DNA from: Sabellastarte sp. h YS-2021
Lineage: Eukaryota; Annelida; Polychaeta; Sabellida; Sabellidae
Direction of reading: 5' to 3'
NCBI GenBank assembly: GCA_964017235.1
Contig: OZ024935.1
Coordinates: forward strand, 8,804,001 to 8,868,000
Length of the DNA stretch: 64,000 nucleotides
Below the pieces are notes generated by a model. The model was not told the origin of the DNA. It ran no database searches and worked only from the letters and a program-made list of their open reading frames with translations. The position numbers and the translations under genes were made by a program. Below, piece after piece: positions 42,301 through 57,300 of the stretch. How positions within the stretch are numbered: the first letter of the stretch is position 1; each line of letters begins with the position of its first letter.

Positions 42301-45300
42301 TCATATGTAGAAATGTATATAGGAATAATGGTCTGAGATATGGACAAAGTGGACAAGTATGTGTACAATGGACTGAAACAAGGACATAGCAGAGCAGAGT
42401 AGTCTTTGATATGGACATAGTAGAAAGACATGAAAATAACGGTATTGACACAGGCTACAATAAAATATTGTTTATGATGTATGGAAATTGTGCACGTGTA
42501 TGTCCAGAATGGACTGATACATATACAAAGTGGACACGTATGGGTATATGCCCTTGTATATGAATATGGTTGACATACATGGGGAAAGAGACTGATATAG
42601 GGACAGAGTGGACACAGGTCTGAGATTAGGACACAGTAAACAGACACCAGAATGGGCACCAGTCCACCTAAACAAAAAGGAACTGGTGTGACCTATGGAG
42701 ACCTTCACTTGGTCGTGTGGATTATAGTTGGAATCTGCAACTTCACTAATTTTTTTTAAATAAATCAAATTATTTATATCTATTTTTTACATGTTTACAT
42801 TGCCTTTATAAGAACCATTTGGAATTATATCATCAGTTATTAAGCAATAATGAAGAAACATTATGTCTGAGTTGGTAAATTAGGCTTTACTAAGTTATTT
42901 ACTGAGTTATAATGAAGGCTTTGAGCCTTTAAACGAGCTTTGAACTTTTTAAATTTTTGATAAATTTTATTAAAATATTATCTGATAACAATGGTAACAA
43001 AATTATTTTTGCCTTTGCGTGTTTATTATCTGCTTTAAAATGCTTTTGGTTCATATTGCAGTCAAGAATAAATTGAAAGAATGTTTTCAATTACTTAATT
43101 TTCAGCCTTGCATAACTCAAGAAATTCCTCATTCATTGTTGAAATGAACCTCACCTTTCACATGTTTAAACTTTACAATGGCACAATCCATTTCTTTATC
43201 TATTTCAACACTCTCTACTTCCCCACCTCCTGCTTTTCTGCCTTCGAAGTACAAGCTTAGTTTATTTTTGCCAATGTCCTTTGGTTTGCAGATGCCATAC
43301 ACCTATAAACAAACCCCCTTTTCATGAAAGTATGCATTAAATCCTTTGATGGATTTAAAGAAACACATAACATGATAATTAAACTTTGGAAACATGGATA
43401 TTTAACTTGGATAGATCTAGATAAAATTTACTCAGTGTTGCTTTTAAAGTAATGATTTTGATGAGTACTTTCTGCTTTAAATTATATAATCAGCTCACTA
43501 GGGCCTATGAATTAATACTACTCAAAATTTCAATGAATAAATTTTCTACTTCTCTCTTTGTGATGATTGACCATCACACTGGGGCCAGGTACAGTAAAGC
43601 ATTAATTTACCTCTAGTGTTCTTGACTGCTCAACTCTCAATGGTGTGACCATATTCCCCCTCAGTGGCTTCATGCCAAAGGTTTCAAACAATCGACCAAA
43701 ATCTTTATAAAATAAGAAATTTACATTTTCTTTTGCAGCTGACACAATATAACTATATATGGTACTCTAAAGATACTGTTCCCTAAAAGAACGGGGAAAG
43801 CACAAACATCAGAATGTTGTAGTCAGAGGGCCTAACAATTTATGGACTCAGTCAAACATTAATGCAATGGAATTCAGAATAGATATAAACTAGAAATAGG
43901 ACGCCCTGTTGATAGTAGCTGCAACATATGGATAGAAACAGGATAGCATTGAAGAAACAAATTATCATCTGTAATGTCCACCCCATGAACCTTTTGCAAA
44001 AATTGTACAGTAGTCTTACAAGACCCTGTTTCATTTGTAAAATATATCAATAATGCTTAAATATTTATTAGTATACATGTAAATTATTTCAGCTTTATGC
44101 CTTTTTGCATCAGTTCAAACTTTGCTCAAAATCACTGTCTCTAAACGTTTTTGAGATAACCAACATTTTCGATTTCTGATAAAATTGAAGATGGAGGGCA
44201 AAATTTGAGAAATTAGACATTTTTCAGTTTTATGGAACAACTAGAATTGCCAAGGGTACATTTCTAAGATGCCCTGTGGGTCGAAAATTTTGAAGAAATC
44301 TCTCTATCTCACATGGTTAACGCGATAAAAGAAAATCTGTGTTTTTCCATTTTTGGCAAAAATTCGAAAATTCAAAATGGCCGCCATTTTTGGGGAGAGA
44401 AATTTTTTTTGAAAATTGCCAATAGTACATTTCTTAAATACCCTGTGGGTTGCAAATTTAGATGAAATCACTCTATCTTGCACGGTTAAGAAGACAGAAG
44501 CAAATTTGTGTTTTTCCATTATTGGCAAAAGTTTGAAAATTCAAAATGGCCGCCATTTTTGGGGAGAGTAAATTTTTTGGAAATTGCTGAAAGTACAGTG
44601 CTTAGATACCCTGTGGGTCAAAAATTTCGAAGAAATTACTCTATCTTGCACGGTTGAGGAGATAGAAGCAAATTTATGCTTTTCCATTTTTGGCAAAATT
44701 TCGAAAATTCAAAATGGCTGCAATTTTTGGAGAGAGGAAAATTGTTTGAAAATTGCCAATAGTACATTTGTTAGATACCCTGTGGGTGGAAAATTTCGAC
44801 AAAATCGCTCTATCTCGCATGGTTAAGGAGATAGAAGCAAATTTGTTTTTTTTCTATTTTTGGCAAAAGTTTGAAACTTCAGAATGGCCGCCTTTTTTGG
44901 GGAGAGAAAATTTTTTTGAAAATTGCCAATAGTACATTTCTTAGATACCCTGTGGGTCGAAAATTTCGAAAAAATCGGTCTTATCTTGCATGGTTAAGGA
45001 GATAGAAGCAAATTTGTGTTTTTCCATTTTTGGCAAAAATTCAAAATGGCCAGCATTTTTTGGGAAAGGAAAATTTTTTTGAAAATTGCCAATAGTACAT
45101 TTTTCAGATACCCTGTGGGTCGAAAATTTCAACAAAATCGCTCTATCTCGCACGATTAAGGAGATATTTCCATTTTTGGCAAAAACTTGAAAATTCAAAA
45201 TGGCCGACATTTTTGGGGAGAGGAAAATTTTTTTGAAAACAGTACATTGCTTAGATACCCTGTGGGTTGAAAATTCTGATGAAATCGCTCTATCTGGCAC

Positions 45301-48300
45301 GGTTTAGGAGATAGACATATTTATGTTTTTTGCTATGTAACTACTAGAAATAGGACACCCTGTATATGAGTAAATTATTTCAGCTTCATGCCTTTTTGCA
45401 TTGGTTGGTCGAAAATTTCGACGAAATCTCTCTATCTCGCACGGTTAAGGAGATAGAAGCAAATTTGTGTTTTTCCATTTTTGGCAAAAATTCAAAATGG
45501 CCACCATTTTTGAGGAGGGAAAAATTTTTGAAAATTGCCAAGAGTACATTCCTCAGATACCCTGTGGGTCAAAAGTTTCGTCAAAATCGCTCTATCTCAC
45601 ACAGAGAATTTGTGTTTTGACATTTTTGACAAAGTAGCTAGGTAGCTATTACTCAGTCACTTATATAGCTATCATCACTAAAAGCAATCCCAAGCACGCG
45701 ACTGACCTAACTATTGCTCATACCAAATTTCGTAAAGATATGTGAAATATTTTTCCTTAAAATGCCCAGAAACAAAAGAAGTACACAAAAGTAGTTAAGT
45801 AGCCATTACCCAGTTAGCTATAGAGCTATCTTCACCAAAAGCAATCCAATGCAAGCTATTAACCCAATAAACACCCATACCAAATTTGGTAAAGATAGAA
45901 TAAATACCTTTCCTTCAAATGAGCGGAAACCAAGTGTCGGGACGCAGGACGGAGGACGACGGACGGCGGAAAAAGCAAAAATAATATATCCACCCTCCAA
46001 TGGGGTGGACATAATTACCATTTTTACATTTTTGGTGAAAATTCAAAATTCCTGTCATGTTTGGGGAGAGAAATTTGTTTTTGAAAACTGCCAAGAGTAC
46101 ATTACTTAGATACCCTGTGGGTCGAATATTCAACGAAATCACTCTATATCGCACGGTTTAGGGGATCGACATATTTATGTTTTTTGCTATGCAGCTATTA
46201 CTCAGGAGGTTAAAGCTATTACCATCAACAACAATACCAAGCACGTAATTGACCATATAAACCTTGGCACCAAATTTTACAAAGATGAGTTAAATATGTT
46301 TCTTTTAAAAGAGTAAAAACAGAAATGCAATTCGGAGTAGGCTCAAAGTAGCAAAGCAGCTATTATTCAGATACCTACAAAGCTATCATCAACCAAAAGC
46401 TAACCGGGCCAAACTATTGACTCAATTATCCTTCATATAAATTTTTGTGAAGATAGAAAACATTGTTTCATTAAAATGACCAGAAAAAAAGTCAACTCAA
46501 AATAGCACAATAGCTATATAGCATAGTAGCTATTACTCAGTTTGCTACAAAGGTATTATCAAAAGCAACCCCAAGCAAGCTACTGATCCAATAAACCTCC
46601 ATTCCAAATTTTGTGAACATAGGTGAAATACTTTTCCTTTAAAAGGCTTAAAATAAAAAGGTTACTAAAAGTAGCTAGATAGCTATTACTCAGTTAGCTA
46701 TACAGCTATTATCACTAAAAGCAATCCCAAGCAAGCTATTGACCTAACTATTGCTCATACCATATTTCGTAAAGATATGTCAAATATTTTAGCTTAAAAT
46801 GCCCGGAAACAAAAGAAGTACACAAAAGCAACTAAGTAGCTATTATTCAGTTAGCTATAGAGCTATCATCACTTAAAGCAATCCCATGCAAGCTATTAAC
46901 CCAATAAACATTCATACCAAATTTGGTAAACATAGGATAAATACATTTACTTGAAATTATCGGAAACCAAGCTTGACGGACGGTGGACACTGGATGGCGG
47001 TAAAAGCAAAAATTAAAAAAGGCTTAAAATAAAATTCTAACATTACACGGATGTGTCTGTCATTCTAATTGGTCGAGAGCAATTTTTAAACCGTCTAAAA
47101 TTCTGCATCAACATTACGGCTTTTTTCAATTTCCCTATGCATAATTAAATGTTGAAAAACAATAGTCTATAAGTTGTTTTCATAATTATATTTAAATTTC
47201 TATGCAATAGTGTATAAAGTTGTGTTTTTGGAATTGTTTGTTTGTACCTTGATTCTGAAAAAGTTTACAGAACACTTTTAGCCTGTTCACTTTATGGAGC
47301 AGCCAACATGGCGGCGTCCTATTGCCTTCACTTGGATAATTTTTGTTAATCTTACAAGTATTTGAGGTGTTTTATTTTAACCAGTCATGTTAGAATAGGA
47401 ATATAGCATTCAAAAGCTGTCTAAAGGCAGAATTTTAGACGGGTTGGCATGATCTAAGCACGAAGGCTTCGTGCTTATACCACTCCTTCTGCATTTAGAC
47501 GGCTTTTTCATGCTATATTAATAAACATTAGTAAACATTTTTGAGATATGCAAAAGTATGGTAAAAAAATGATAGTACAAAACCCATTTATAATAGAAGG
47601 TTATCAAAACATTTTAATAATAAATTTTATTGAATGTTTATGACAAATGTGAGAAAAATGTTACAAATGAACATTACAAGTAAGGTCCTGTCATTTTGAT
47701 ATAACTAAGGTTAGAAATATGTTATTTTTCATTTGTTTCATCAACATTAGTAATTAATTCAAGTTTAATTTTAAATGTAAACATTATTACATTTCTGTTT
47801 GGTTTATAAACTACAAATATATATTAAATACAAAATAAGAGTTAACGGAAGCCATTACCGGGTGGATTTCTAAAAAGAATTAAGGCATCTCCAACATTCT
47901 GACTGTAGATGATGTCACTCACATCTGCGTCACAGAAAAGTTCCACAAAACTATGAATGTCCTCTGATGTGATACATTCTGGTAAGTTCTACAAAGCCAA
48001 AAAAAATATTAAATAGATCTCAAGTTTTCAAAAGCACTGAGATTATTTATATATTTTTTTTCATGGATGCAATTTTCATTTTGCAGTAATCTATTGCAGA
48101 AAGTAATCATAATCAACACGTTCAAGGGATGCAACCTTTTGGTAAGGAATGTTTTGTGTAAGAATGGTATTTACTTCGTTTGTACAAGCTGTAATACATA
48201 AAACAATTACTTTGGACAACTTTATCATATGGTCCGCTGATTTATGAAATAAGAACTTGTATATTTGCCTGCATTGTGTTTCTGAGATGTGGATTTGACA

Positions 48301-51300
48301 AAAAAAAATTTCATTTTGTACAAAGTCAAAGCTATACTCTTAAAATGGCTTAATCCCTTGATGCAACAAGGATACAGAAGATAGTTACCCTTCTATTGTA
48401 TAGTTTGGATATGTTTTAAGAAAATCTGTATTTAACCACCACCTCTACCTCCAATGAAAACATTTTACATGAAATAGTAATTTATATCGATGCAACAGTT
48501 TATTTGGAAGATTTACCATCACACAGAGAATCTTTTCTTCCATGGCTTTCTTTGAATCTGAACTGGCTGTGAGGGCTGGCATTATCTCAACATGGACTTT
48601 TTGTTCTTCTATGCAGAAAGGCGTTTTTGCATGTTTACCCATCACATACCCTGCAACTGTACACAATTTACATATATTCACATATCTGTCCATCATATAT
48701 TGAAAAGCAAGCTTGGAAGCTGGACATACACATTAAAAAGAGCATTTATCCATTTTTATTTACAACTTGCAAAATCTGAGGAAGTTAAATCTTTAATCAA
48801 TGTCTAAAATTTTATACAATGTATTATTCTGCAGAAACCTGGGCAAAGTTAATTTATTTCATAAGGGATATAATGTCTTTATCTAATACTTCAACTATCA
48901 ATGGCTATCTAACTTTAGAATAATCAAACAAAGACAGATCATGAAAACCAAACATAGTAAATCAAAGATCCTGGTCTTTGAAGATCATACAAATCTTCAA
49001 TAAAAATTACGACAATTTCCTCAGAGCAGATCATAAAGTGGCAATCTCATTTGCACCTCAAAGGAAATGTTGCAGGATAAATGTGACACCATGGAAAGAT
49101 TTACAGCCCATAATATACTGTTAGCTGACTCACATGTTAATTCCAAGTCCACTCCACCTGTTCTTGAAATAAGATTGATATCAAATCTGTCCCAGTAACC
49201 ATATTGGAAGTCTTTGGTTCACTATGAGCTGTGTTCATGTTCCAAATTCCCAAGACAGACAAGGAACATTTTGGTAAGTTTATCAAGTTTGACCATAAAA
49301 TAAATGTTACCTTTCCAAAATTCACCTTGAAGTAGAGGTCAAAGGGGAAATCTAACACCTGACATCTCACACTGACAGGCCATGATTACAAGTAATTCTA
49401 ATTCTAATATGACTTTTATAGTGCTAAATAACCGTCAAAAGACAGATTCTAAGGTGCAATAACCAAGAAACAAGTCCAAAAATTCATAATCCAGAGACAT
49501 AAGAGGAGGTCCAGACTACAGAGATAATTGGAAAACTATGATGAACCTGGGATGGGTTAGCCTTCAGTCCATACCAAAAAGACAGATGTGGCAGATGTTA
49601 TCCGACAACTCAGTTCATACCTTGGCAGCATCATGAGAAAAACTAAAGCTAAATTACTTTGCTTTGGAATTAACTGTGGCACCTCAAGAATTTCACCTTC
49701 TATTTGTTTGATCATAGTGCTATAAACAATTTTTCTAGGATTCCAAACAGCACTGAAATATTTAGGATAACTACTCAGGAACTTACAGACTACTGACGTT
49801 GTTTTGAAGTCCGACTGAAGTAGATTGTTTTCACAGCATTATCCCAAAAATAAGTATAAAAGAAAATTTAACACCTTTTTAGCAAACACAAATCTGAAAG
49901 CTGTACAGAAAATATTTTTTCAGTTATTGTATTGTGAAAGAAATCTCTGCAGATGTGGCTGTTGGACGGTAGCAAACCTAGGTGTCTCTGGTTGAGTAGA
50001 TCAGCAAACACCTGACAGTTAAACTTAAAATATGATTAATTACCTTGAGGAGTTTTGTAGGTTATCACAGCTCTTTGCAGGTCTGCAGTAATGTACAGAT
50101 CTTCTATTGCCTCATTTTTAGTGTTTTGAGGGTTTTCAAACACAAGCTCCAAATTCTCCTTCATTAGATATTCATCTGTGCAGGGCGGTAGATCTAATAT
50201 AATGCAAGGAATATTTTAATGAAATATAAGTTTAGGTCAGTCATGTGAATATTAAGGGTTTTAGTAAAAATTAATGCATTTACACTCCATTTGTTTCAGT
50301 TTATCTTTTGTGAGGGAAATAAAAATGCCTAAATTTTTGATAGCTCTATAATACTATCCACTTACAGGTTAACACTGTTAAAATATTGTCTCTACCAAAT
50401 CCTCAGTTTTTGTGGGAACAAATATTCAACATTTCAGAGGTCAACCAGTACACAGAGGTATACCTATGATGATACATTGGTACAAGACTAGATAATTAAG
50501 TCCAAAAATTACAAAAGATTATGCATACTAAGTTTGTACACTAAGACAAATACAAAAATGATAATTTACCAAACTGAAGCACGACTTATAAATCGGAAGA
50601 CCCCAGTCTTTGAACTGCAATATAGATTTATCTTTTCCTTTCTCATTTTTAACCTTTTTCATTTGTAACTGGGTAGATTCTATTTAATTTGTAATACAAA
50701 TTGTACAACTTAATATGAGCATATGGAATGTGTTATGAGATTATTACAGTTTTTGTCAGTTGGCATTTGGACCCTTGTATAATTTGGGGGATGGTGATGT
50801 AAACTGTACCTGTAATCTCTAATGCACAACTGTTGGCACAAAGTGCATGCTTCCCCAGATTGCTGCTGTCAATAATTTTCAATTCCAATGTTTGTCCATT
50901 CAGGACCAATGGCTTCTTGCGGAGTTTTTCCAAGACCTTCTGTGCCACTGTTGATACAGAAAGTAACTTCAAAAACTTCTCTTAAAGGCATAGCTATAGA
51001 TTGTATTGTAATTTCTCAGACATCGTTCCACATATGCATTTGAAATAAAGTTGAGACATAAACTAGCTGAATCTAAAATAATATGCATTTGCACCAACAT
51101 ATTTTCATATATTGGTCTCATTATGAACAGTATATTAATGTATTTAACAGTCTTTCTTTCATGTAAATAAATACTGGACTTACTTTTTGAATCAATAAAT
51201 GTCACAATAGCCCTGCCTTCACTGGGGTTATAACTCATTTCCTGTATTGAATTATCATCTGATCTAACTAAAGACTCGACTTTCAGTTTCACGTGGTCTT

Positions 51301-54300
51301 CCTCACATCCTTTAGGTATGTTGGTGACCTCCAGTAAGTCTCCAGCTCTCTTATCTTCCATCTTTCCTCTCTTACCACTTTTGGTTTGACCATGCATTGC
51401 TTGTGTCTTTCTGTGCCAATCAACTTTGACAGTATTCTGTTTCATTGTCATCTCTTTTTTGGCCACAATAGTCTCAGCCACTGAAAATTATAATTTATAC
51501 AGATTATGTACAATATAAGAGCATTTATTATCCTGGATTGTTTTGGTATGACCCACTTTAAATTAAATTTTTCCTGATCCAAGTTCATCTTTGAACACAT
51601 TTGTCATTGGTCATTATCAAATGCAAATCCTAAATTTTGAAAAACAGAAATAAAACAAAATCAAAATTCTCACAGTTTGAGACATAAAAATGTTTAGAAA
51701 TTTAGAATTACTGCATTTGTACAATTAACATTGCATTTCACTGACTATTTCCTTTGCATCTAATCTACAAACACTTTGAAGTAAGTTTATGCTGGAAAAA
51801 TGAAATGAAAATAAAAAGCAAAATTCCATAGCTTATGCTTAGGACAATTAAGTGTCAATAACAAGTTGGGCAAAAAGATGAGCTTTGTGGTAAGTGAAAA
51901 ACTTTATTTAATTTTAAGAAAATATCTCAGATATAGTGTTAAACTGTTGAACATAGTAACAACTTGAAGGTACCATAAAACATGTGTCATCTGACACTAG
52001 GAAACGGTATTTTTCACCGACACAAGTAAATTTAAAATACCTTCGCTGTCTTCAAAAGTAACCACAGCAGTTTCATCTCCACTCTCATACTCCACATTAT
52101 CAACTGGACCACCATTTTGTCTTGCACTTTCAAAAAACATTTGGATATAGTCTTTATGGATGCCAGACGGCAAACCAGTGACACACACTGTTTTTTTGTC
52201 TCCTGTGTCTGTGACTTTGTACCACTGAAGGTAAATGGTGGCCTTTTTCATCTTCATTTGCCCTTTGTTCACAATCCTTTCAGCATCTAAAACAATGTCA
52301 CAGAAGTCAAGTACTAAACAAGTCTAGTGAGTCTTTATGGCAGTGTGTCAACTGACAATTGGAAATAGCTCATGTGAATTGACAAATTTAGTTGAAACAA
52401 GTTGGACATTTTTCTGATGATTTCTCATATTAAGTACACTAAGGCTAGAAATACACCTGTCCTTAATCTCATCCATACCCATATCCGCATTTGTATCCGC
52501 ACCTGTAATGCCCTAGATATTTTGGTTTAATATAGGGAACTTTGGTCTGTATCTGCAACAAAAAAGGGTCGAGTTTGTTATTTTGCTGATGCAGACAATA
52601 GTTCACTGTTTTATACCAAAAATGCAGAAACAGAAACATAAAAAGGACAGGTGTATTTTGCGAGTTAAATTTCAAAAACGCAGACCAGATTGTACACTTG
52701 CAATATTTTTGATAAAGAGATCCAGCAGTCGTAAGTAAGAGTCTGATAAAAAATCAGCTCCAAACTTCTCAATCGTTTACTATTTTGGTGGCGTCCATAT
52801 CACATCATATGGTATATTAAAATGCTGACAAAGTTGCCCACATATGTTTGCATTTTCAGGTAAATTTCAATGTATATAGTAAGTGAGATTACTAGATATA
52901 CTTAATAGCCAGACTAAGCCTACATCCAACAATTGGTATTTATATAAAAATGGCATTGCCTTTATGTTACATATTTTATAAATGTAAAGATTTGGCACAT
53001 AAATAGATTTTGGATTGTCTGTATGGATTTAATGGTACTATCATTAAATAGTAAAAAGTAAAATCAAAACAAAACAGTTACAAAATATTTCTCTTGACAT
53101 ATGTCTTATGACTTATGTATTACATGTTTGATCAATTTAATTTGCAAGACTTTTCTTCATCTGTATATCTGAAATGCCTAGATAATTATTTTGACACTAT
53201 AACTGAAATATTAAAAAGAACAATTGTTTATAAAACAATTTACATAATTTAAAGAGACCCTAACAGAAAACTTAATTGCTTATGAACACTAAATACACAA
53301 ATTCAAACTTCAGACTTCTTACTGACAATATAGCTTCATATTATCTCAATACTGCATGGAACCTAATACTTAAACAAACAAGACACTTACGTCATAGTGC
53401 CATCTCAAATTATCTCAAAACCAAATCACACACCTACCTCACACTCCAATCACTCAATAACTCAATCACAGACCTAATCCACATTACAGTTTCTCATATG
53501 CCCTCCATAACCCAATCATACACCTGTCTCAAAGTAAAGTTTAATATGCCTTACACTACAACAACTGCATATGACATTAAAATTGTAAACCTGAATCACC
53601 CAACAAACACCATAACTTCTAATAACATTAATAATGCACTAAAAGTAATGTTAAACCTGATCTTAAATTAATCTCACCGGAACTGTCTTCAAAGGTAACC
53701 ACAGCCTGGCCTTCTGATTCTTCATACTTCACATGTTCCACTGGACCTCCATCTTGGCGTTTACTTTCAAAGAACATCTGAATAGCTTCCTCATCAAAAT
53801 TTGAAGGCAGACCAGTGACCAGTACTCTCTTGTGGTCATCACCATCAACTTCATCCTCAGCTGATGTGCACTCATACCACTTGATGGTCATCTCTTCTCC
53901 TTTAAATCTCATGGTTCCATTGTCTACCATTCTCTGGGCAACTGTGCAAAATTATTTCACTGTATCAATCAATACATTGAGTGAGAATCAATCATTTCAG
54001 ACCATATGTTAAGTACACTTTTTAAAATGTGATTGCTATGTGTGGGTTCGCAAAAGTTATCTTTAATTTAATTAATTAGTTAATTAAACAATTAACTATT
54101 ACTAAACTCAATTTAGAATTAACATTTTAAAACAGTTTATTAATGATGTTGGGAATTGAGACTAGGTCGGTTAAAGAGTATTTGTAATTACAAAGTTCAA
54201 TTTGTAATAGCACCAGTGATATTGTTATGTTAGATACAAATCCATCGATCTAAATATTCAGAAAATATAAAGAGCATATATAATGCAATGCATATAAGCT

Positions 54301-57300
54301 ACTATTACATCAGGATGATGTAAATGATTATATAATGTTGAATACGCTGATACCATAAGCGGAAGGACTGCGTTCTTTAAAACCAAGTCATGTGATGCTC
54401 TTTAAAATGGACAACTGTCCTACACATTAAGAGTGGTGCATGATATCTAACACATATGTAAAATTAAAGTTTCTTCGCATTGTGTGTAATCTATATGCTT
54501 ATTAAGTTTGCATAAACATAATGAAGAAATGTTACTAAATTTAAAAAACTGTCTATTGAGATAACACAAATAGCCTGTTTTTGTGATGTTCTCTTTGGAT
54601 AAACAAATTATAAAATGAAAACAATAATTCATTTCCAAACATTAAACTAGAAAGTGTGTTTTTTTTTGGCTAATACAAAAAGTGAAGCATCCCACAGAAA
54701 TTAAAGTGGATAATGGTAAAAAAGTAAAAAAAAACGAAAAGTAAAGGCTATTAAATAAACAGACATTTATAAGTGTCTTTTATGTAGCTGCATTATGTGT
54801 TTAAAAGGAGGAAAAAGAATTTTGCAATCCCATTTTGACCTTGGGATGAAATATGATGTTTCTTTAAATCCCAGGCCATGATTGACTATAATCTACTAAA
54901 GTATTCTAAAGTTCTAATCACAAAAATAGAAGAAAAGCAATAACTTAACATCTTAATCATTGGAGACCAGAGAACTTACCTGGAAACACATGAATGTTGC
55001 AGAAAGTCAAATCACTAAGAGGCTACTAGATCTGAATAGTCATAAATTCATTGATGTTTTATAGGATTCAGGCAATATGTGTGTAAACACACTGCAAACA
55101 TTACGAAATTAAACTTTATGACCCCAGTTTGACCTGGAGGGGTACATTTGAGGGCCATTTTGGGTATTCCAGCCTAGATTTTCCTATTGCTTCTAAATAC
55201 ATTCCAAAGTTGCATTTGCAATAGTAAAATATATGTTACAGAATAAGTGAAAATATGGCCTACTTCCCAGATAGTATTCCGCCGTCGGACCGACGTTGGC
55301 TGTTGGTCGCAAGGTCAGCAGATTTTGCTGACGTTGGGTCGACGTTGGCTTGCCAAGCACTACTCGGGCTAGATGTTTCTATAGTTTGCCAACATTGGGC
55401 CAACAGCGGATTTTTATTCAAGACGGCGGCGAGCAATAATAGTAGATTTGGGGAAAATTAGACAAAAATTATTTATTATGGTATGTCTAAAATTCATATT
55501 TCAGTGAGCTCAAATATTTTAACTAATCATTTAATAATTTTAGACATAAAAATAATATTCTCATTATAAATTCACACTAAAAAAGTAGTTGGTGAACATT
55601 ATCTGATTGGCCGATGCTATACATAGAATATAATTTTTACCAGTGGCTTGCCGATGTTGGCTCAATGGTCAAAAGCCGTTGGCCCAACATCAGCAGCCAA
55701 CCTGGGGCCGATGGATGTGCCGACGTTGGGCCAACGTCGGTCCTACAGCAGAATGCTATCTGGGTTAGGGTCACAGAATCAAAAAGGTAAGAAAGGGGCA
55801 TACAACCATATAACTGTGTGTGAACAGTCTGGAAGAATATTTTAATGACGTTTGATATGATTTCAGTCAATAATTTTGCAGAAACACTGCAAAATACCAG
55901 AAATTCAACTTTGTGACCCCAGGTTTATCTTGGGTATGTGTGTGGGAGGTGTGTGTTTTGGGGGTCAGGGGGTCATGGTGGGTGGAGTTTGGGGATCCAA
56001 AGCCATGATTTCCTATTATCTCCAAAAATATTGCCCCAATAACTATAAACTATATTTAATTAAACTATAAATTAAAATTTCATACTTTAGTGACATATTG
56101 TGCATGCTCTAGGTCTTTTATGTGAGAAATATGCAAATATGTGCCCAAAAGAGCCAATCTCAGCATATTTTTTTTACTAAATTATCATCAATTTGCCCCT
56201 AATCAGTCAATTAAGACCCAATCTATTGGATAGTCAACTTGTTCTAAGACTTTCAGGTGCAAAAAATTCTTGTAAAATTTTGTTTGTCTATATTTGGTAC
56301 TTTCTATAATATGCTTTATATTAAGGCAAATATTTACAGAATAAAACACTTCTTTCTGGGCAATATCGTGATTTATGAAGCCCGAGGGCAAGTGATATTG
56401 CCCGGGGGTCGGTAGGCCCAAGGGCAATATTACTTGGCCAAGGGCTTCATGAAGTGTTTTATTCTGTTTATTATACTGAAAGTATTTCTCTTTTATCTTT
56501 TTTATTTCGCAGTATTTGTATATAAAAGTGCAACAGCCTGTCTTTGCAGAGATTAGGCACTTTAAAAGTATCCTCGATTGACGGGTTTTCCATATGATTA
56601 TGTAAATGGACAGTGGTGAAACCAAAATTATCAGACATATAACAGCAAAATTAAATCCACAAAGTCTCAGGTCCATTCTAATTGCATATGCATTGTAAAA
56701 GTTTTGTGAAAACGTCATCCAAAAATGAGGCTGTTAGTTTATAGCTTAAATGATCGAAAATATCAAAAACCTATACATTATATAGCAAAAGAGAGTAGAA
56801 TGTTTGAGAAAAAGCCTCTTTTAATACAATGTGATGTCACAAACCAATTCTATTCACGTCATACACTACCTAGTTCTACAAAGATACTGAAGGTAATCAA
56901 TACCACCCCCCTCACTTGTTATTCTCAAATGCTGAATAACGTAATTATGTGATGAGACAATGATGTATCAAGTAAACACCATCTATGTAGTTTCTTTACA
57001 TTTCTAGACAAAAAGGGCATCTGGGTGATATTTTTTGTCCAAAACGGGCAATATGACGTCATATTGCCCGCAAATACTGCGAACTGATTGGCTAAAACTC
57101 ACTTGAGGCATAATTATGGATCATACACACTTTAAAACTTACAGATCACAGGTTTAAATACCACCTCTAAGTATTAAAGGTGGTAGTTGCTTGTCTGTTT
57201 CTGACATGGGTATTAAACCCAAAGCAAATAAATCACTTATTATACCTTCACAGTCCTGAAAGCACACAACAGCTGTTCCAGATTCTTCATCACGCTCCAC

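Noticed and set aside
42267-42659. 130-codon Y/C/S/P-rich minus frame
   Set aside because: Low-complexity translation of a TGGACA minisatellite; it lies between well-supported exons e10 and e11 whose phases already match.
44230-47010. Regular repeats considered as a CRISPR array
   Set aside because: Units are 150-170 bp, diverged along their length and without unique spacers; eukaryotic satellite.
56203-56718. 171-codon minus frame near the first RRM exon
   Set aside because: It overlaps a foldback element and is AT-biased, with no family motif. Phases of e1 and e2 join without it.
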